Made by a program: the position numbers and the translations under genes
Notes under the pieces: model-generated
Told to the model about the DNA's origin: nothing
The model's database searches: none
The model's input: only the letters and a program-made list of their open reading frames with translations
Shown: in pieces, positions 1-8,186 of the stretch
Position numbering within the stretch: position 1 is the first letter of the stretch
Layout: the number at the start of each line of letters is the position of its first letter
Source of the DNA: Collinsella sp.
GTDB lineage: Bacteria; Actinomycetota; Coriobacteriia; Coriobacteriales; Coriobacteriaceae
Length of the DNA stretch: 51,490 nt
Direction: 5' to 3'
Assembly: GCA_018368345.1 (NCBI GenBank)
Contig: JAGZEK010000016.1
Location: forward strand, 1-51,490

Positions 1-150
1 CTCGCTCGCTGACTCTGCCATAACATCGGCGTTTCTTTGGCTGTCAATGTAGTCATTGGGGACGTTCTTGTTCGACTAGTCGTTTAAGAACGTCCCCAAT
101 GACTACCTAGAACGTCCCCAATGACTACCTTGCATCAATCAAATAAGTTT
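1..150. repeat. Intergenic repeat modules with a 21-bp perfect palindrome
   Basis: The stretch before the first gene is non-coding. Positions 49-69 and 86-106 are perfect 21-bp inverted arms around the motif GGGGACGTTCTT, with a 16-nt loop that itself contains CGACTAGTCG. A second copy of the right arm follows directly at about 109-128, so the left arm has two possible partners. The first 45 bases closely resemble 3235-3280, the tail of a two-stem element elsewhere in the window, so the window probably begins inside another copy. Function unknown; the palindromes resemble REP-type repeats (inference). Confidence 0.7.
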
Positions 151-206
151 CGGTGAGATAGTTCTTGAATTGGCCTTTTTGGGGCTAAACAGGAACTATC
201 TCACCG
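151..206. repeat. Palindromic hairpin, GGTGAGATAG family
   Basis: Perfect 14-bp inverted arms at 151-164 and 193-206 with a 28-nt loop. It lies just 3' of the minus-strand coiled-coil gene and could end its transcript. Related, longer palindromes built on the motif (T)GCGGTGGAATAG occur at 6372-6438 and 9645-9713, so this is a dispersed family rather than a unique terminator. Confidence 0.65.
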
Positions 207-237
207 CAACTGCGTTGAGCGTTTTTTGGCGGCTGGT

Positions 238-2001
238 TTACTTGCTTGCGAACAGCCAGATCAGGATGATCACCAGGATTGCGGCGATGATGCAGACGAT
301 GGCGCCGGTGAATTTGATGCGTGAGTCGCGGGTGCGCTCGCGCACGTCGTCCTCGGCGGCTTCAAGCTTGGCGACTTCGCGCTCGGTTTCGGCGTGCTCG
401 GCTTTATCGCGGGCCAACGAGCCCGCGAGCGATTCGGTGATCTCGGGGTGGTCGTGTACCTCGGTCGCCTGTTCGATAATCGACTGCGCATGCGCGGCAT
501 CTGCTTGGGCGTTGGCGATGCTCTGCTCTTGCTCGCGGCGTGCCTTGTCCTCGGCAGCGATCTTCTCGCGCAGTTCGCGCTGGCGCGTCGCGGCGGCGGT
601 CTTCGCCGTCTGCAGCTCGTCGCGCGCGGCATCGGCCTCGGTCGTCACGGCTTGGTGCGCGCGTTTTGCGTCGGCGATGGGGGCTTGCGCCTGCTCGACG
701 GCCTGCTCGGCTGCGGCAAGCGAGTGCTCAAGGTCGGCGGTGATGCGCGGGACATCTTCTTCGGCTTTACGCAGGGCATCTGCCGTGTCGGAGATCTGCA
801 TCGAGAGCTCGCTGGTGCGCACCGTATAGTTGGCGGGATTTGCCGAGGGATTGCGTTGCAGCTCGGCATACTCATGACGCAGCGTCTCGAGCTGGGCGCG
901 CGTGGCGTCGACGGTTTGTTGTGCGGCGGCAATGCCGGCGTCTCGCTCTGCCTTCACCTTGTCGCGGATGCGCTTGGAATCCTCAAGACGTCGAACGAGG
1001 CGGTTGCCGGTCTCGCGTGAGCTCGCCTCGCGGGCCTCCACGGCATCGAGCGCGGCCTTCAGACGGAGCTCAGTCGCGTCATCCTCTGTCTTTATTTGTT
1101 CGAGTTGACCCTTGAGCTCTGTCGCTTTGGCGGCGTGGGCATCACGGTCAATCTCGGCTGCCGCAGCGGTCTTTTGCGCTGTGGCGATCGCCTGGCGCTG
1201 GTCGGCGACGATCTGGTCGTAGCGGCCTGCGATATCCTGGCGCGTCTCGAGTTCCTCGGCCTGATCGGCAATGCGCTGCTCAAGTTCGGCCAGGTGGGCG
1301 CGGGCATCGGCAAGTGCCTTTTTCGCGGCGTTCATCTCGCGCATGGCCGAGGCGCCCTGGGCGATAAAGGTGCCCACGGCGTTCGCAGTGTTCGAGACAG
1401 CGGTCCCCAGATCGCGGTTCGCGGCGGGGGAGTGCGGGGCGGTCGGGCGAGCGGTGTCGGCAGAGTCCGCATCGGCAGCCTGCGGTGCGGCGATATTGCC
1501 GGTACCGCCCTCGACCACAGAAAAGCCTGCTGCGTGCGGATCGACCGCATCGGCGCCAATCGTGGGGTGCTCGAGCTGCAGAAACGAGGGCATGGTGCTG
1601 CCCTGGTCGGCAACCGGAGTCTCGCCGGGCACAAAGGTCGAGGCCGCCTCGGCGGCCTCCTCTTCTTCGGCATCAATATCGGCATCGGCGACGGCGTTTT
1701 TCATCGCTTTGACAGCATCCATCATGGAGTCCATGACGGCATCGAGCTCTTCTTCCGAAGACACCTCGATGGGGCCCGCTGCTTGCGGGGCGGCGTCCTG
1801 TACAGGGGCGTCGTCCTGAGCGGGCGCATCGTCGTTTTGCTCGTCGGCGCTTTCCGCGGCAGGGGTTTCCGCCGTAGCGCTTTCGTCTAAGATGGGGTCG
1901 TCGATGTCGATACCATCGCAGGTCACAGCGTCGGTATCTGCGATGACGTCTGCGGAATCATCAATATGCTGTTGAGTCTGGGGGTCCAGCTCGTCTGTCA
2001 T
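238..2001 (-). CDS. Tail-anchored coiled-coil membrane protein, function unknown
   Basis: I do not recognise a named family. The 587-residue protein has an acidic, Ala/Asp/Glu-rich, probably disordered first third, then about 340 residues of heptad-like, Ala/Glu/Lys/Arg-rich sequence predicted to be a long coiled coil. It ends in one hydrophobic segment (FTGAIVCIIAAILVIILIWL) and a short FASK tail. There is no signal peptide, so the body is probably cytoplasmic with a C-terminal anchor. The frame stays open upstream to 2124. I chose the ATG at 2001 because a GAGGAG ribosome site sits 9 nt upstream; the ATG at 2007 leaves only 3 nt. A smaller protein of the same plan lies at 47944-48384. A structural or scaffold role is inference only. 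Confidence 0.75.
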   Translation of the reverse strand: MTDELDPQTQQHIDDSADVIADTDAVTCDGIDIDDPILDESATAETPAAESADEQNDDAPAQDDAPVQDAAPQAAGPIEVSSEEELDAVMDSMMDAVKAMKNAVADADIDAEEEEAAEAASTFVPGETPVADQGSTMPSFLQLEHPTIGADAVDPHAAGFSVVEGGTGNIAAPQAADADSADTARPTAPHSPAANRDLGTAVSNTANAVGTFIAQGASAMREMNAAKKALADARAHLAELEQRIADQAEELETRQDIAGRYDQIVADQRQAIATAQKTAAAAEIDRDAHAAKATELKGQLEQIKTEDDATELRLKAALDAVEAREASSRETGNRLVRRLEDSKRIRDKVKAERDAGIAAAQQTVDATRAQLETLRHEYAELQRNPSANPANYTVRTSELSMQISDTADALRKAEEDVPRITADLEHSLAAAEQAVEQAQAPIADAKRAHQAVTTEADAARDELQTAKTAAATRQRELREKIAAEDKARREQEQSIANAQADAAHAQSIIEQATEVHDHPEITESLAGSLARDKAEHAETEREVAKLEAAEDDVRERTRDSRIKFTGAIVCIIAAILVIILIWLFASK

Positions 2002-2295
2002 AGGCATGTGCTCCTCATCGTTGTTTGTCACCCTATGATAAAGTCTCACGCCGACATCCCGCGCGCCGCAGCAAAGTTTCAAAACGTGTTCGATGGCTCG
2101 TTTGGCTGACAAAAACTCGGCCACTTTATCCAGTTTGTACTTGACAATCCCTTCGCCGAAAGACGTTATGCCGTTCGCCTGCCGAGGCCTTTTCTTTTCA
2201 CTTGAACCCGTTAAAGTTGCATTTCAGCTTTTGTCGCGTTTATTTGGATGCGCGCAGTCGGCGGGTGCGCCCGTCGCGATTTGAAAGGACTTTAT

Positions 2296-3096
2296 ATGGG
2301 ACTTTTCACTGGTAAGACCGTGATCGTCACCGGCGGCGGCAAGGCCACGCTCAAGGACGGCTCCGCTGGCTCCATCGGCTACGGTATCGATATCGCTTTT
2401 GCCAAGGAGGGCGCAAACCTCGTCATTACCGGCCGCAACGTTGCCAAGCTCGAGGCTGCCAAGGAATCCCTCGAGGCCGAGTACGGCGTCAAGGTTCTGC
2501 CTGTTCAGGCCGATGTCTCGGCTGGTCAGGACAACGAGGCCGTCGTCCAGAACGTCATCGACAAGGCCATTGAGGAGTTCGGCCGCATCGACGCCGTCGT
2601 CAACAACGCTCAGGCCAGCGCCTCGGGCGTGACCATTGCCGATCACACCATGGATCAGTTTAACCTGGCCATTTACTCTGGCCTGTATGCCACCTACCTG
2701 TACATGCAGAAGGCCTATCCGCACCTGAAGGAGACCAAGGGCTCCGTGGTCAACTTTGCTTCGGGCGCCGGCCTGTTTGGCAACTATGGCCAGTGCAGCT
2801 ACGCCGCTGCCAAGGAGGGCATCCGCGGTCTGACCCGCGTCGCTGCCAACGAGTGGGGCAAGGACGGCATCAACGTCAATATCGTTTGCCCGCTTGCTTG
2901 GACCGCTGCGCTCGAGAACTTCCAGGATGCCTATCCCGAGGCGTTCAAGGCCAACGTCCACATGCCGCCGGCTGGCCACTACGGCGACGTCGAGAAGGAA
3001 ATCGGCCGCGTTGTCGTTCAGCTCTGCGGTCCCGACTTTAAGTATATGAACGGCGAGACCGTCACCCTCGAGGGTGGCATGGGCCAGCGGCCCTAA
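2296..3096 (+). CDS. Short-chain dehydrogenase/reductase (SDR)
   Basis: A 266-residue NAD(P)-dependent oxidoreductase of the classical SDR type. The Rossmann start VIVTGGG (9-15) is followed by a short insertion before the second glycine cluster (GSIGYG). The catalytic set is visible: an N-N-A variant NNAQ at 103-106, Ser156, Tyr169 and Lys173 in YAAAK. The C-terminal MNGETVTLEGGMG resembles the usual end of the fold. The substrate cannot be read from sequence. Gut Coriobacteria carry SDRs acting on bile acids and steroids, so a hydroxysteroid dehydrogenase is possible but not shown. The start at 2296 has GAAAGGA upstream. A perfect 12-bp hairpin (3099-3126) follows the stop. Confidence 0.85.
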   Translation: MGLFTGKTVIVTGGGKATLKDGSAGSIGYGIDIAFAKEGANLVITGRNVAKLEAAKESLEAEYGVKVLPVQADVSAGQDNEAVVQNVIDKAIEEFGRIDAVVNNAQASASGVTIADHTMDQFNLAIYSGLYATYLYMQKAYPHLKETKGSVVNFASGAGLFGNYGQCSYAAAKEGIRGLTRVAANEWGKDGINVNIVCPLAWTAALENFQDAYPEAFKANVHMPPAGHYGDVEKEIGRVVVQLCGPDFKYMNGETVTLEGGMGQRP

Positions 3097-3098
3097 GA

Positions 3099-3126
3099 GT
3101 TACGCGGTTTTACCAAACCGCGTAAC
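3099..3126 (+). terminator. Hairpin after the SDR gene
   Basis: Perfect arms GTTACGCGGTTT / AAACCGCGTAAC with a 4-nt loop, starting 3 nt after the stop codon. It lacks a clear U tract, so it may stabilise the 3' end rather than terminate. A comparable hairpin (36681-36702) follows the metallophosphatase gene. Confidence 0.5.
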
Positions 3127-3142
3127 GGCTCGACGCTGCGCG

Positions 3143-3234
3143 GTCACCAGAGCGACAACTTGTCATTCAAAGAGGGCGGCATGACCAGAAGGTCTATGCC
3201 GCCCTCTTTTCATGCCAATTTGTTCGCTCTGGCG
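3143..3234 (+). repeat. Two-stem intergenic element, copy 1
   Basis: Outer arms at about 3147-3158 (CCAGAGCGACAA) and 3220-3232 enclose an inner hairpin at 3169-3209 whose tip is GGCATGACC-agaa-GGTCTATGCC, followed by a short T run. A second copy at 51195-51293 has the same architecture with compensated changes in both stems. It probably acts as RNA, for example as a terminator or 3'-end structure. It lies downstream of a plus-strand gene, as does the other copy. Confidence 0.7.
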
Positions 3235-3402
3235 ACCGCTCGCTGACGTTGCTAGAACATCGGCGTTGCCTTGGCTGTTGGAGATGATCCCAGATATAGT
3301 CGTTGGGGACGTTCTTAAATGATTAGTCGAAAGGGACACTCTTGTCGACACTTGGGGACAGTCCCAATGATCCGTTGGGAGCGGAGGAAAACGGATCATT
3401 TT
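3235..3402. repeat. GGGGACGTTC-type repeat region with hairpin
   Basis: The stretch after the two-stem element resembles window positions 1-60 (AACATCGGCGTT, then TTGGGGACGTTCTT). It also holds a perfect 10-bp hairpin, AATGATCCGT (3366-3375) with ACGGATCATT (3391-3400). That hairpin's loop shares the string CGGAGGAA with the hairpin at 49965-50003. No coding potential is seen. Confidence 0.6.
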
Positions 3403-3482
3403 TAGCCTGGTGCATTGGGACAAGGGGTCAGGTTTCCTTTGCGCTAGTTTCTGTCGAGTCGGTGCTTCTTGCGGGTTGCCCG

Positions 3483-3488
3483 TATAAT
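3483..3488 (+). promoter_or_regulatory. -10 box of the tgt promoter
   Basis: A perfect TATAAT lies 38 nt before the tgt start codon. No good -35 is visible at 16-18 nt spacing, so this rests on the -10 alone. The AAGGAG ribosome site is at 3511-3516. Confidence 0.5.
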
Positions 3489-3525
3489 GGTTTGCGTATG
3501 AACCGCAACCAAGGAGTTCCAGTTT

Positions 3526-4665
<1,140 letters not shown>

Positions 4666-4814
4666 GAGCTACGGGAGCGCTTGCGGGGCGTGGGCAACGG
4701 CAAAGGGCGAGCGGCGATCGGTCGTCGCGTTCGCTAACACGGTCTGCTCGACCGCTGACCGATAGCTTGCAAGCACGTGATGCATCGTGGGTACCATACC
4801 GAATAGTTGATGTT

Positions 4815-4861
4815 CGGGCGGGTGTTTGGCGCATGGCGTCGACCTCGCCCGTTTCTTTTTT
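4815..4861 (+). terminator. Possible terminator or leader hairpin before the LOG gene
   Basis: A GC stem (CGGGCG with CGCCCG) is followed by TTTCTTTTTT, just upstream of the next gene's ribosome site. It may end tgt transcription or act as an attenuator for the downstream gene. The rest of the 4666-4875 gap holds only a weak ATCGGTC/GACCGAT inverted repeat. Confidence 0.4.
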
Positions 4862-4875
4862 CGATAGGAGTACCC

Positions 4876-5634
4876 ATGATTAAGAACGAGAACGTCGAGG
4901 GCGAGCCCGCCTACGGCGAGACGTACCGCCGCGGCCCCGTGGTCATGCGCGGACCCATGATCCCTAAGGACAACACCTACGCCAATCTGCTGGCGCCCGA
5001 GGATTCGACCGACTGGCTGCATGCCGATCCGTGGCGCGTGTTGCGTATTCAGGCAGAATTCGTCGATGGCTTTGGCGCGCTTGCCGAGCTTGGACCCGCG
5101 GTGACCATCTTCGGCAGTGCCCGTACGCCCAAGACCGACCCGCTCTACAAGGCGGCGCGCACGGTCGGCCGCAAGATCGCCCAGCGCGGCGTGGCGGTTA
5201 TCACCGGCGGTGGCCCCGGCATCATGGAGGCGGCCAATAGGGGAGCGGCGAGCGTTAACGGCAAGTCGGTCGGTTTGGGCATTGAGCTACCGCACGAGCA
5301 GGGGCTTAACAAATACGTGAACCTCGGCATGGACTTCCGTTACTTCTTTGTGCGCAAGACCATGTTCGTCAAATACAGCTCGGGCGCCATCGTGTTTCCT
5401 GGCGGCTTCGGTACGCTCGACGAGATGTTCGAGGTGCTCACGCTGGTGCAGACGCACAAGGTCAAGCGCATGCCGCTCGTGCTGGTGGGCAGCGAGTACT
5501 GGCAGGGCCTATTCGACTGGCTTAACGGTCCGGTGATGAGCGCCGGTATGATCAGCCCGCTCGATCCCGAGCTCGTGCACATCGCCGACGACCTCAACGA
5601 AGCCGTCGACATTGCGCTCAGCGGGTTGATGTAG
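4876..5634 (+). CDS. LOG family nucleoside 5'-monophosphate phosphoribohydrolase-like protein
   Basis: A 252-residue Rossmann-fold protein of the LOG (lysine decarboxylase-like) family. Members release the base from nucleoside monophosphates, classically cytokinin ribotides; most bacterial members have no known physiological substrate. The family motifs GGGPGIMEAANRGA and PGGFGTLDEMFEV, which supply the phosphate-binding loop and catalytic Arg/Glu, are intact. The start at 4876 has ATAGGAG close upstream; the frame extends further but without a better start. About 60 extra N-terminal residues precede the core fold. The gene is monocistronic, followed 30 nt later by the toxin-antitoxin operator palindrome. 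Confidence 0.88.
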   Translation: MIKNENVEGEPAYGETYRRGPVVMRGPMIPKDNTYANLLAPEDSTDWLHADPWRVLRIQAEFVDGFGALAELGPAVTIFGSARTPKTDPLYKAARTVGRKIAQRGVAVITGGGPGIMEAANRGAASVNGKSVGLGIELPHEQGLNKYVNLGMDFRYFFVRKTMFVKYSSGAIVFPGGFGTLDEMFEVLTLVQTHKVKRMPLVLVGSEYWQGLFDWLNGPVMSAGMISPLDPELVHIADDLNEAVDIALSGLM

Positions 5635-5664
5635 ATCAATCGTGCCCACGCGACATGAATGCGC

Positions 5665-5716
5665 ATGGCAATCTGATGTTATCTAACATCAGATTGCCAT
5701 TTATATTGGGTATACT
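5665..5716 (+). promoter_or_regulatory. Toxin-antitoxin operator palindrome and -10 box
   Basis: Perfect 17-bp arms (5665-5681 and 5684-5700) with a 2-nt centre, followed by TATACT at 5711-5716. The -35 region falls inside the right arm, so binding there would block polymerase. RelB/DinJ antitoxins usually autorepress through such palindromes. It may also end the upstream LOG transcript. Confidence 0.7.
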
Positions 5717-5747
5717 GGTGTAAAAGACGAGGGCGAGGAGGTCGCAA

Positions 5748-6047
5748 ATGTCTACAGCAACAGTTAAGCCTACGACGGTTCGCATCGAAGAGGGGCTCAA
5801 GGAGCAGGCGACTGAGTTCTTGGATTCGGTCGGCCTCAGCCTCAATTCCTATCTCAATCTTGCCGTTCGGCAGCTGGTGAATCAGCGAAAGATTCCTTTT
5901 GAGATTGTAGGAAGGGCGGAGGTTCCCAACGAGGCGACGAGACGCGCCATGGTGATCGCCGAGGCTCATGAGTTGGGGATTTTGCCGGACGACAGCCCGT
6001 CATTCAATAACGCTGATGAGCTCATGTCATTCCTCGATGAGGAATAG
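5748..6047 (+). CDS. dinJ: DinJ/RelB-type antitoxin
   Basis: A 99-residue antitoxin. The N-terminal half (VKPTTVRIEEGLKEQATEFL, then SLNSYLNLAVRQLV) is a ribbon-helix-helix DNA-binding domain of the RelB/DinJ type, and the C-terminal half should wrap the toxin. It is expected to neutralise the adjacent nuclease and repress the operon. A strong GAGGAGG ribosome site precedes the ATG, the palindromic operator lies 48 nt upstream, and the toxin ATG starts 2 nt after its stop, implying translational coupling. Assignment by family pattern and gene order. Confidence 0.88.
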   Translation: MSTATVKPTTVRIEEGLKEQATEFLDSVGLSLNSYLNLAVRQLVNQRKIPFEIVGRAEVPNEATRRAMVIAEAHELGILPDDSPSFNNADELMSFLDEE

Positions 6048-6049
6048 CG

Positions 6050-6358
6050 ATGTTCGAGATTAAAGTCGAGGCTCAATTTAAGGCGGACTACAAACGAACG
6101 ATGCGCATGCATCCGCAGCTAAAAAGTGAGTTTAAAGCGGCGGTTGCAGAGCTTGTGGCTCATGGGTCGCTTCCGGCGGAGTATGGCGCCCACGAGCTCT
6201 CAAATCCGGGCGGAAACTACAACGGCCACATCGATTTCCACCTATCCGATGGCTTGGTCGATGTGGTCGTTCTTTATCTTCCCCATAAGACTAACCCAGT
6301 GATTAGACTGGTGAGAATGGGCACTCATCAGGAGCTGTTTCAGGGTCCGCTGGGCTGA
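6050..6358 (+). CDS. yafQ: YafQ-type mRNA interferase toxin
   Basis: A 102-residue RelE/ParE-superfamily toxin. YafQ enzymes cut mRNA in the ribosomal A site. The catalytic histidines expected for YafQ can be seen: ELSNPGGNYNGHIDFHLSDG in the middle and the C-terminal GTHQELF, equivalent to the GSHxxLF motif with the catalytic His. Length and order (antitoxin first) are canonical. The copy looks intact, so it is probably functional. Confidence 0.9.
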   Translation: MFEIKVEAQFKADYKRTMRMHPQLKSEFKAAVAELVAHGSLPAEYGAHELSNPGGNYNGHIDFHLSDGLVDVVVLYLPHKTNPVIRLVRMGTHQELFQGPLG

Positions 6359-6371
6359 TCGCCGATTTCCA

Positions 6372-6438
6372 AGTTGTGGTGGAATAGGGATTGATTGGCG
6401 GCTAATAAGCCAAAAACAGTCCCTATTCCACCGCAACT
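6372..6438. repeat. GCGGTGGAATAG-family palindrome
   Basis: Arms 6372-6390 and 6420-6438 (19 bp, one G.U-type mismatch) sit between the convergent toxin gene and the minus-strand DegV gene. The location suits a bidirectional terminator. The same motif recurs at 9645-9713 and, in part, at 151-206. Confidence 0.65.
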
Positions 6439-6451
6439 GATGTGGGCGTCC

Positions 6452-7312
6452 CTAGTGAGTTGGCTGGTAGCGGGGGCAGTAGCTGATGGCGATGGCATCG
6501 ACGCCTACGTGGGTGGCGATGGTGCAGCCGATGGGGCCGGTGCCGGCGTCAACGTAGTCCTGGCCCGCGAGCGCTTGGCTGACGAGCTCCTGCTCCTCGG
6601 CGGCGCCGGTCGTGAGCACGCGCACGCTTGAGCCCGGGTGCTCTTCCAAAAATGCGAGGCAATCGGCCATGGTGTTGGCAACGATGCGCTTGGCGCCGCG
6701 GCCCTTCTTGATGGCCTTGATCTCGCCCGATTTCCACTCCGGCGAAACGGCCAGGCGAATGTTGAGCATCTGCGTGAGCTGGCCGGCGAGCTTGGGCGCG
6801 CGGCCGTTCTTAACGAGATTCTCGAGCGTGCGGGGAATCAGCAGCAGGTGGGCGTCGGGCAGCGTCGCGCGGATCTGCGCCTCGGTCTCGTCCAGGCTGC
6901 GGCCATCTTCGCGCATGGCCCGCGCGTACTCCACCAGCAGGCCCTCGGCGCCCGAGCCAGTGCGCGAATCGATGCAGCGCACGTCGAGCTCGTGGGTCTC
7001 GGCGACCAGGCATGCGTTGGAATAGCAGGCGGACCATTCGCTGCACAGCGAGATAAAGATCGCGCTGTCGTGGCCGTCAGCACGCACGCGGTCAAAGAGT
7101 GCCTTGAACTCGCCGGCACTCGGCTGCGAGGTGTGCGGCAGCTGCTCGGAGCCGGCCATGCGCGCGACGTACTCCTGGGCGGTAATCTGTACCTGGTCGA
7201 GCAGGTCCTCGCCCTCGATAATCACATGCAGCGGAATCACGTAAATGCCGAGCTCTTGAGCGCGGGCGGGGGAGATGTCCGACGTGGAGTCGGTTATGAT
7301 GGCAAAAGACAT
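6452..7312 (-). CDS. DegV family fatty-acid-binding protein
   Basis: A 286-residue DegV/FakB-like protein. Family members bind a single fatty acid and, where FakA is present, deliver it for phosphorylation and phospholipid synthesis. The N-terminus IITDSTSDIS and the T-S-Q-P-S segment near residue 80 mark the acyl-binding fold. No fakA gene is in the window, so function is by family only. The start at 7312 is supported by GAAAGG upstream; an in-frame ATG at 7369 is less likely. A second DegV paralogue lies at 42151-43005. Confidence 0.9.
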   Translation of the reverse strand: MSFAIITDSTSDISPARAQELGIYVIPLHVIIEGEDLLDQVQITAQEYVARMAGSEQLPHTSQPSAGEFKALFDRVRADGHDSAIFISLCSEWSACYSNACLVAETHELDVRCIDSRTGSGAEGLLVEYARAMREDGRSLDETEAQIRATLPDAHLLLIPRTLENLVKNGRAPKLAGQLTQMLNIRLAVSPEWKSGEIKAIKKGRGAKRIVANTMADCLAFLEEHPGSSVRVLTTGAAEEQELVSQALAGQDYVDAGTGPIGCTIATHVGVDAIAISYCPRYQPTH

Positions 7313-7462
7313 AATTGCACCTTTCGTTGGGGCGCTTGCGCGCCGCCTTCTGAGAGCAAAGTGCGACAAGTATAGTGGAGTTGCTCTACATTGCTAGGTT
7401 CAATTGTTGAATAGTCAACAGTTTGAAGTGACGGTGTGGAAATCATCAACTGGGGAAGAGGG

Positions 7463-8131
7463 ATGCCGATGGCGGCATTACAGCTATGCGAGCGGCCGAT
7501 TGTGTTGTTCGATTTTGACGGCACGGTGGCCGATACGGGTCGGGCGGTGATGACCTCGACGCGCAAGACGTTGGCCGCGCGCGGGTTTTCGGAGGCGCAG
7601 ATGGGTGACCTGCGCCGCATGATCGGGCCTCCGCTGTGGAAGAGCTTCCACGACTTTTACGGCTTTACGCGCGAGGAGTCGCTTGTGGTGGCCGACGAGT
7701 ACCGTGCCTTTTTTGATGAGCTGGGACCGGAGGAGTATCCCGTGTTCGACGGGATCCCCGAGCTGCTGGATGGGTTGGTCGCCCAGGGCAAGCGCTTGGC
7801 CGTGGCGACGTCGCGCATGGAGGCGAAGTGTATCGACATGGTGGGAGAGCTGGGACTTTCTCAGTTTGAGGCGGTGGTTGGCATGAATCCGCCGCAGGGG
7901 CGCGAGACCAAGGCCGATTCGGTCCGCGATGCCCTGGCAGCGCTCGGTGCGACGGCCGACGATGCCGTGATGATCGGCGATCGCTTTAACGATGTGGAGG
8001 GCGCGCACGCAATGGGCGTACCGTGCATCGGCATCTATTCGGGTGCGGCGGCGCCGGGCGAGCACGAGGCGGCGGGTGCCGATGCGGTGGTGCACTCGGT
8101 GGCCGAGCTTGCTAAACTTTTCGCTATCTAA
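7463..8131 (+). CDS. HAD family phosphatase, phosphoglycolate phosphatase-like
   Basis: A haloacid-dehalogenase hydrolase of about 222 residues. Motif I is DFDGTVADTG with the nucleophile Asp. A helical cap follows, then a conserved Thr-Ser segment (VATSRMEAK, motif II) and the acidic motif IV MIGDRFNDVEGA. This is the PGP/Gph-like layout, but the substrate is unknown. Start is uncertain: ATGs at 7463 and 7469 both follow GGGGAAGAGGG, and a GTG at 7436 is also in frame. The M20 dipeptidase gene starts 55 nt after the stop and may be cotranscribed. Confidence 0.85.
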   Translation: MPMAALQLCERPIVLFDFDGTVADTGRAVMTSTRKTLAARGFSEAQMGDLRRMIGPPLWKSFHDFYGFTREESLVVADEYRAFFDELGPEEYPVFDGIPELLDGLVAQGKRLAVATSRMEAKCIDMVGELGLSQFEAVVGMNPPQGRETKADSVRDALAALGATADDAVMIGDRFNDVEGAHAMGVPCIGIYSGAAAPGEHEAAGADAVVHSVAELAKLFAI

Positions 8132-8186
8132 TAGACGTAATGTGAGGGGCGGGCGTACCCGTCGCTCATTGGTAAGGAGGTCGTCC

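Noticed and set aside
49..129. CRISPR-like short repeats
   Set aside because: Only two or three arms, no regular unique spacers and no cas genes.
2141..2170. TTGACA upstream of the SDR gene as a promoter
   Set aside because: The matching -10 (GTTATG) is poor and spacing is 18 nt; not strong enough to list.
2296..3096. Assignment of the SDR as a 7-beta-hydroxysteroid dehydrogenase
   Set aside because: The sequence as I remember the Collinsella 7-beta enzyme differs in its N-terminal motif and active-site neighbourhood; only the SDR class is supported.
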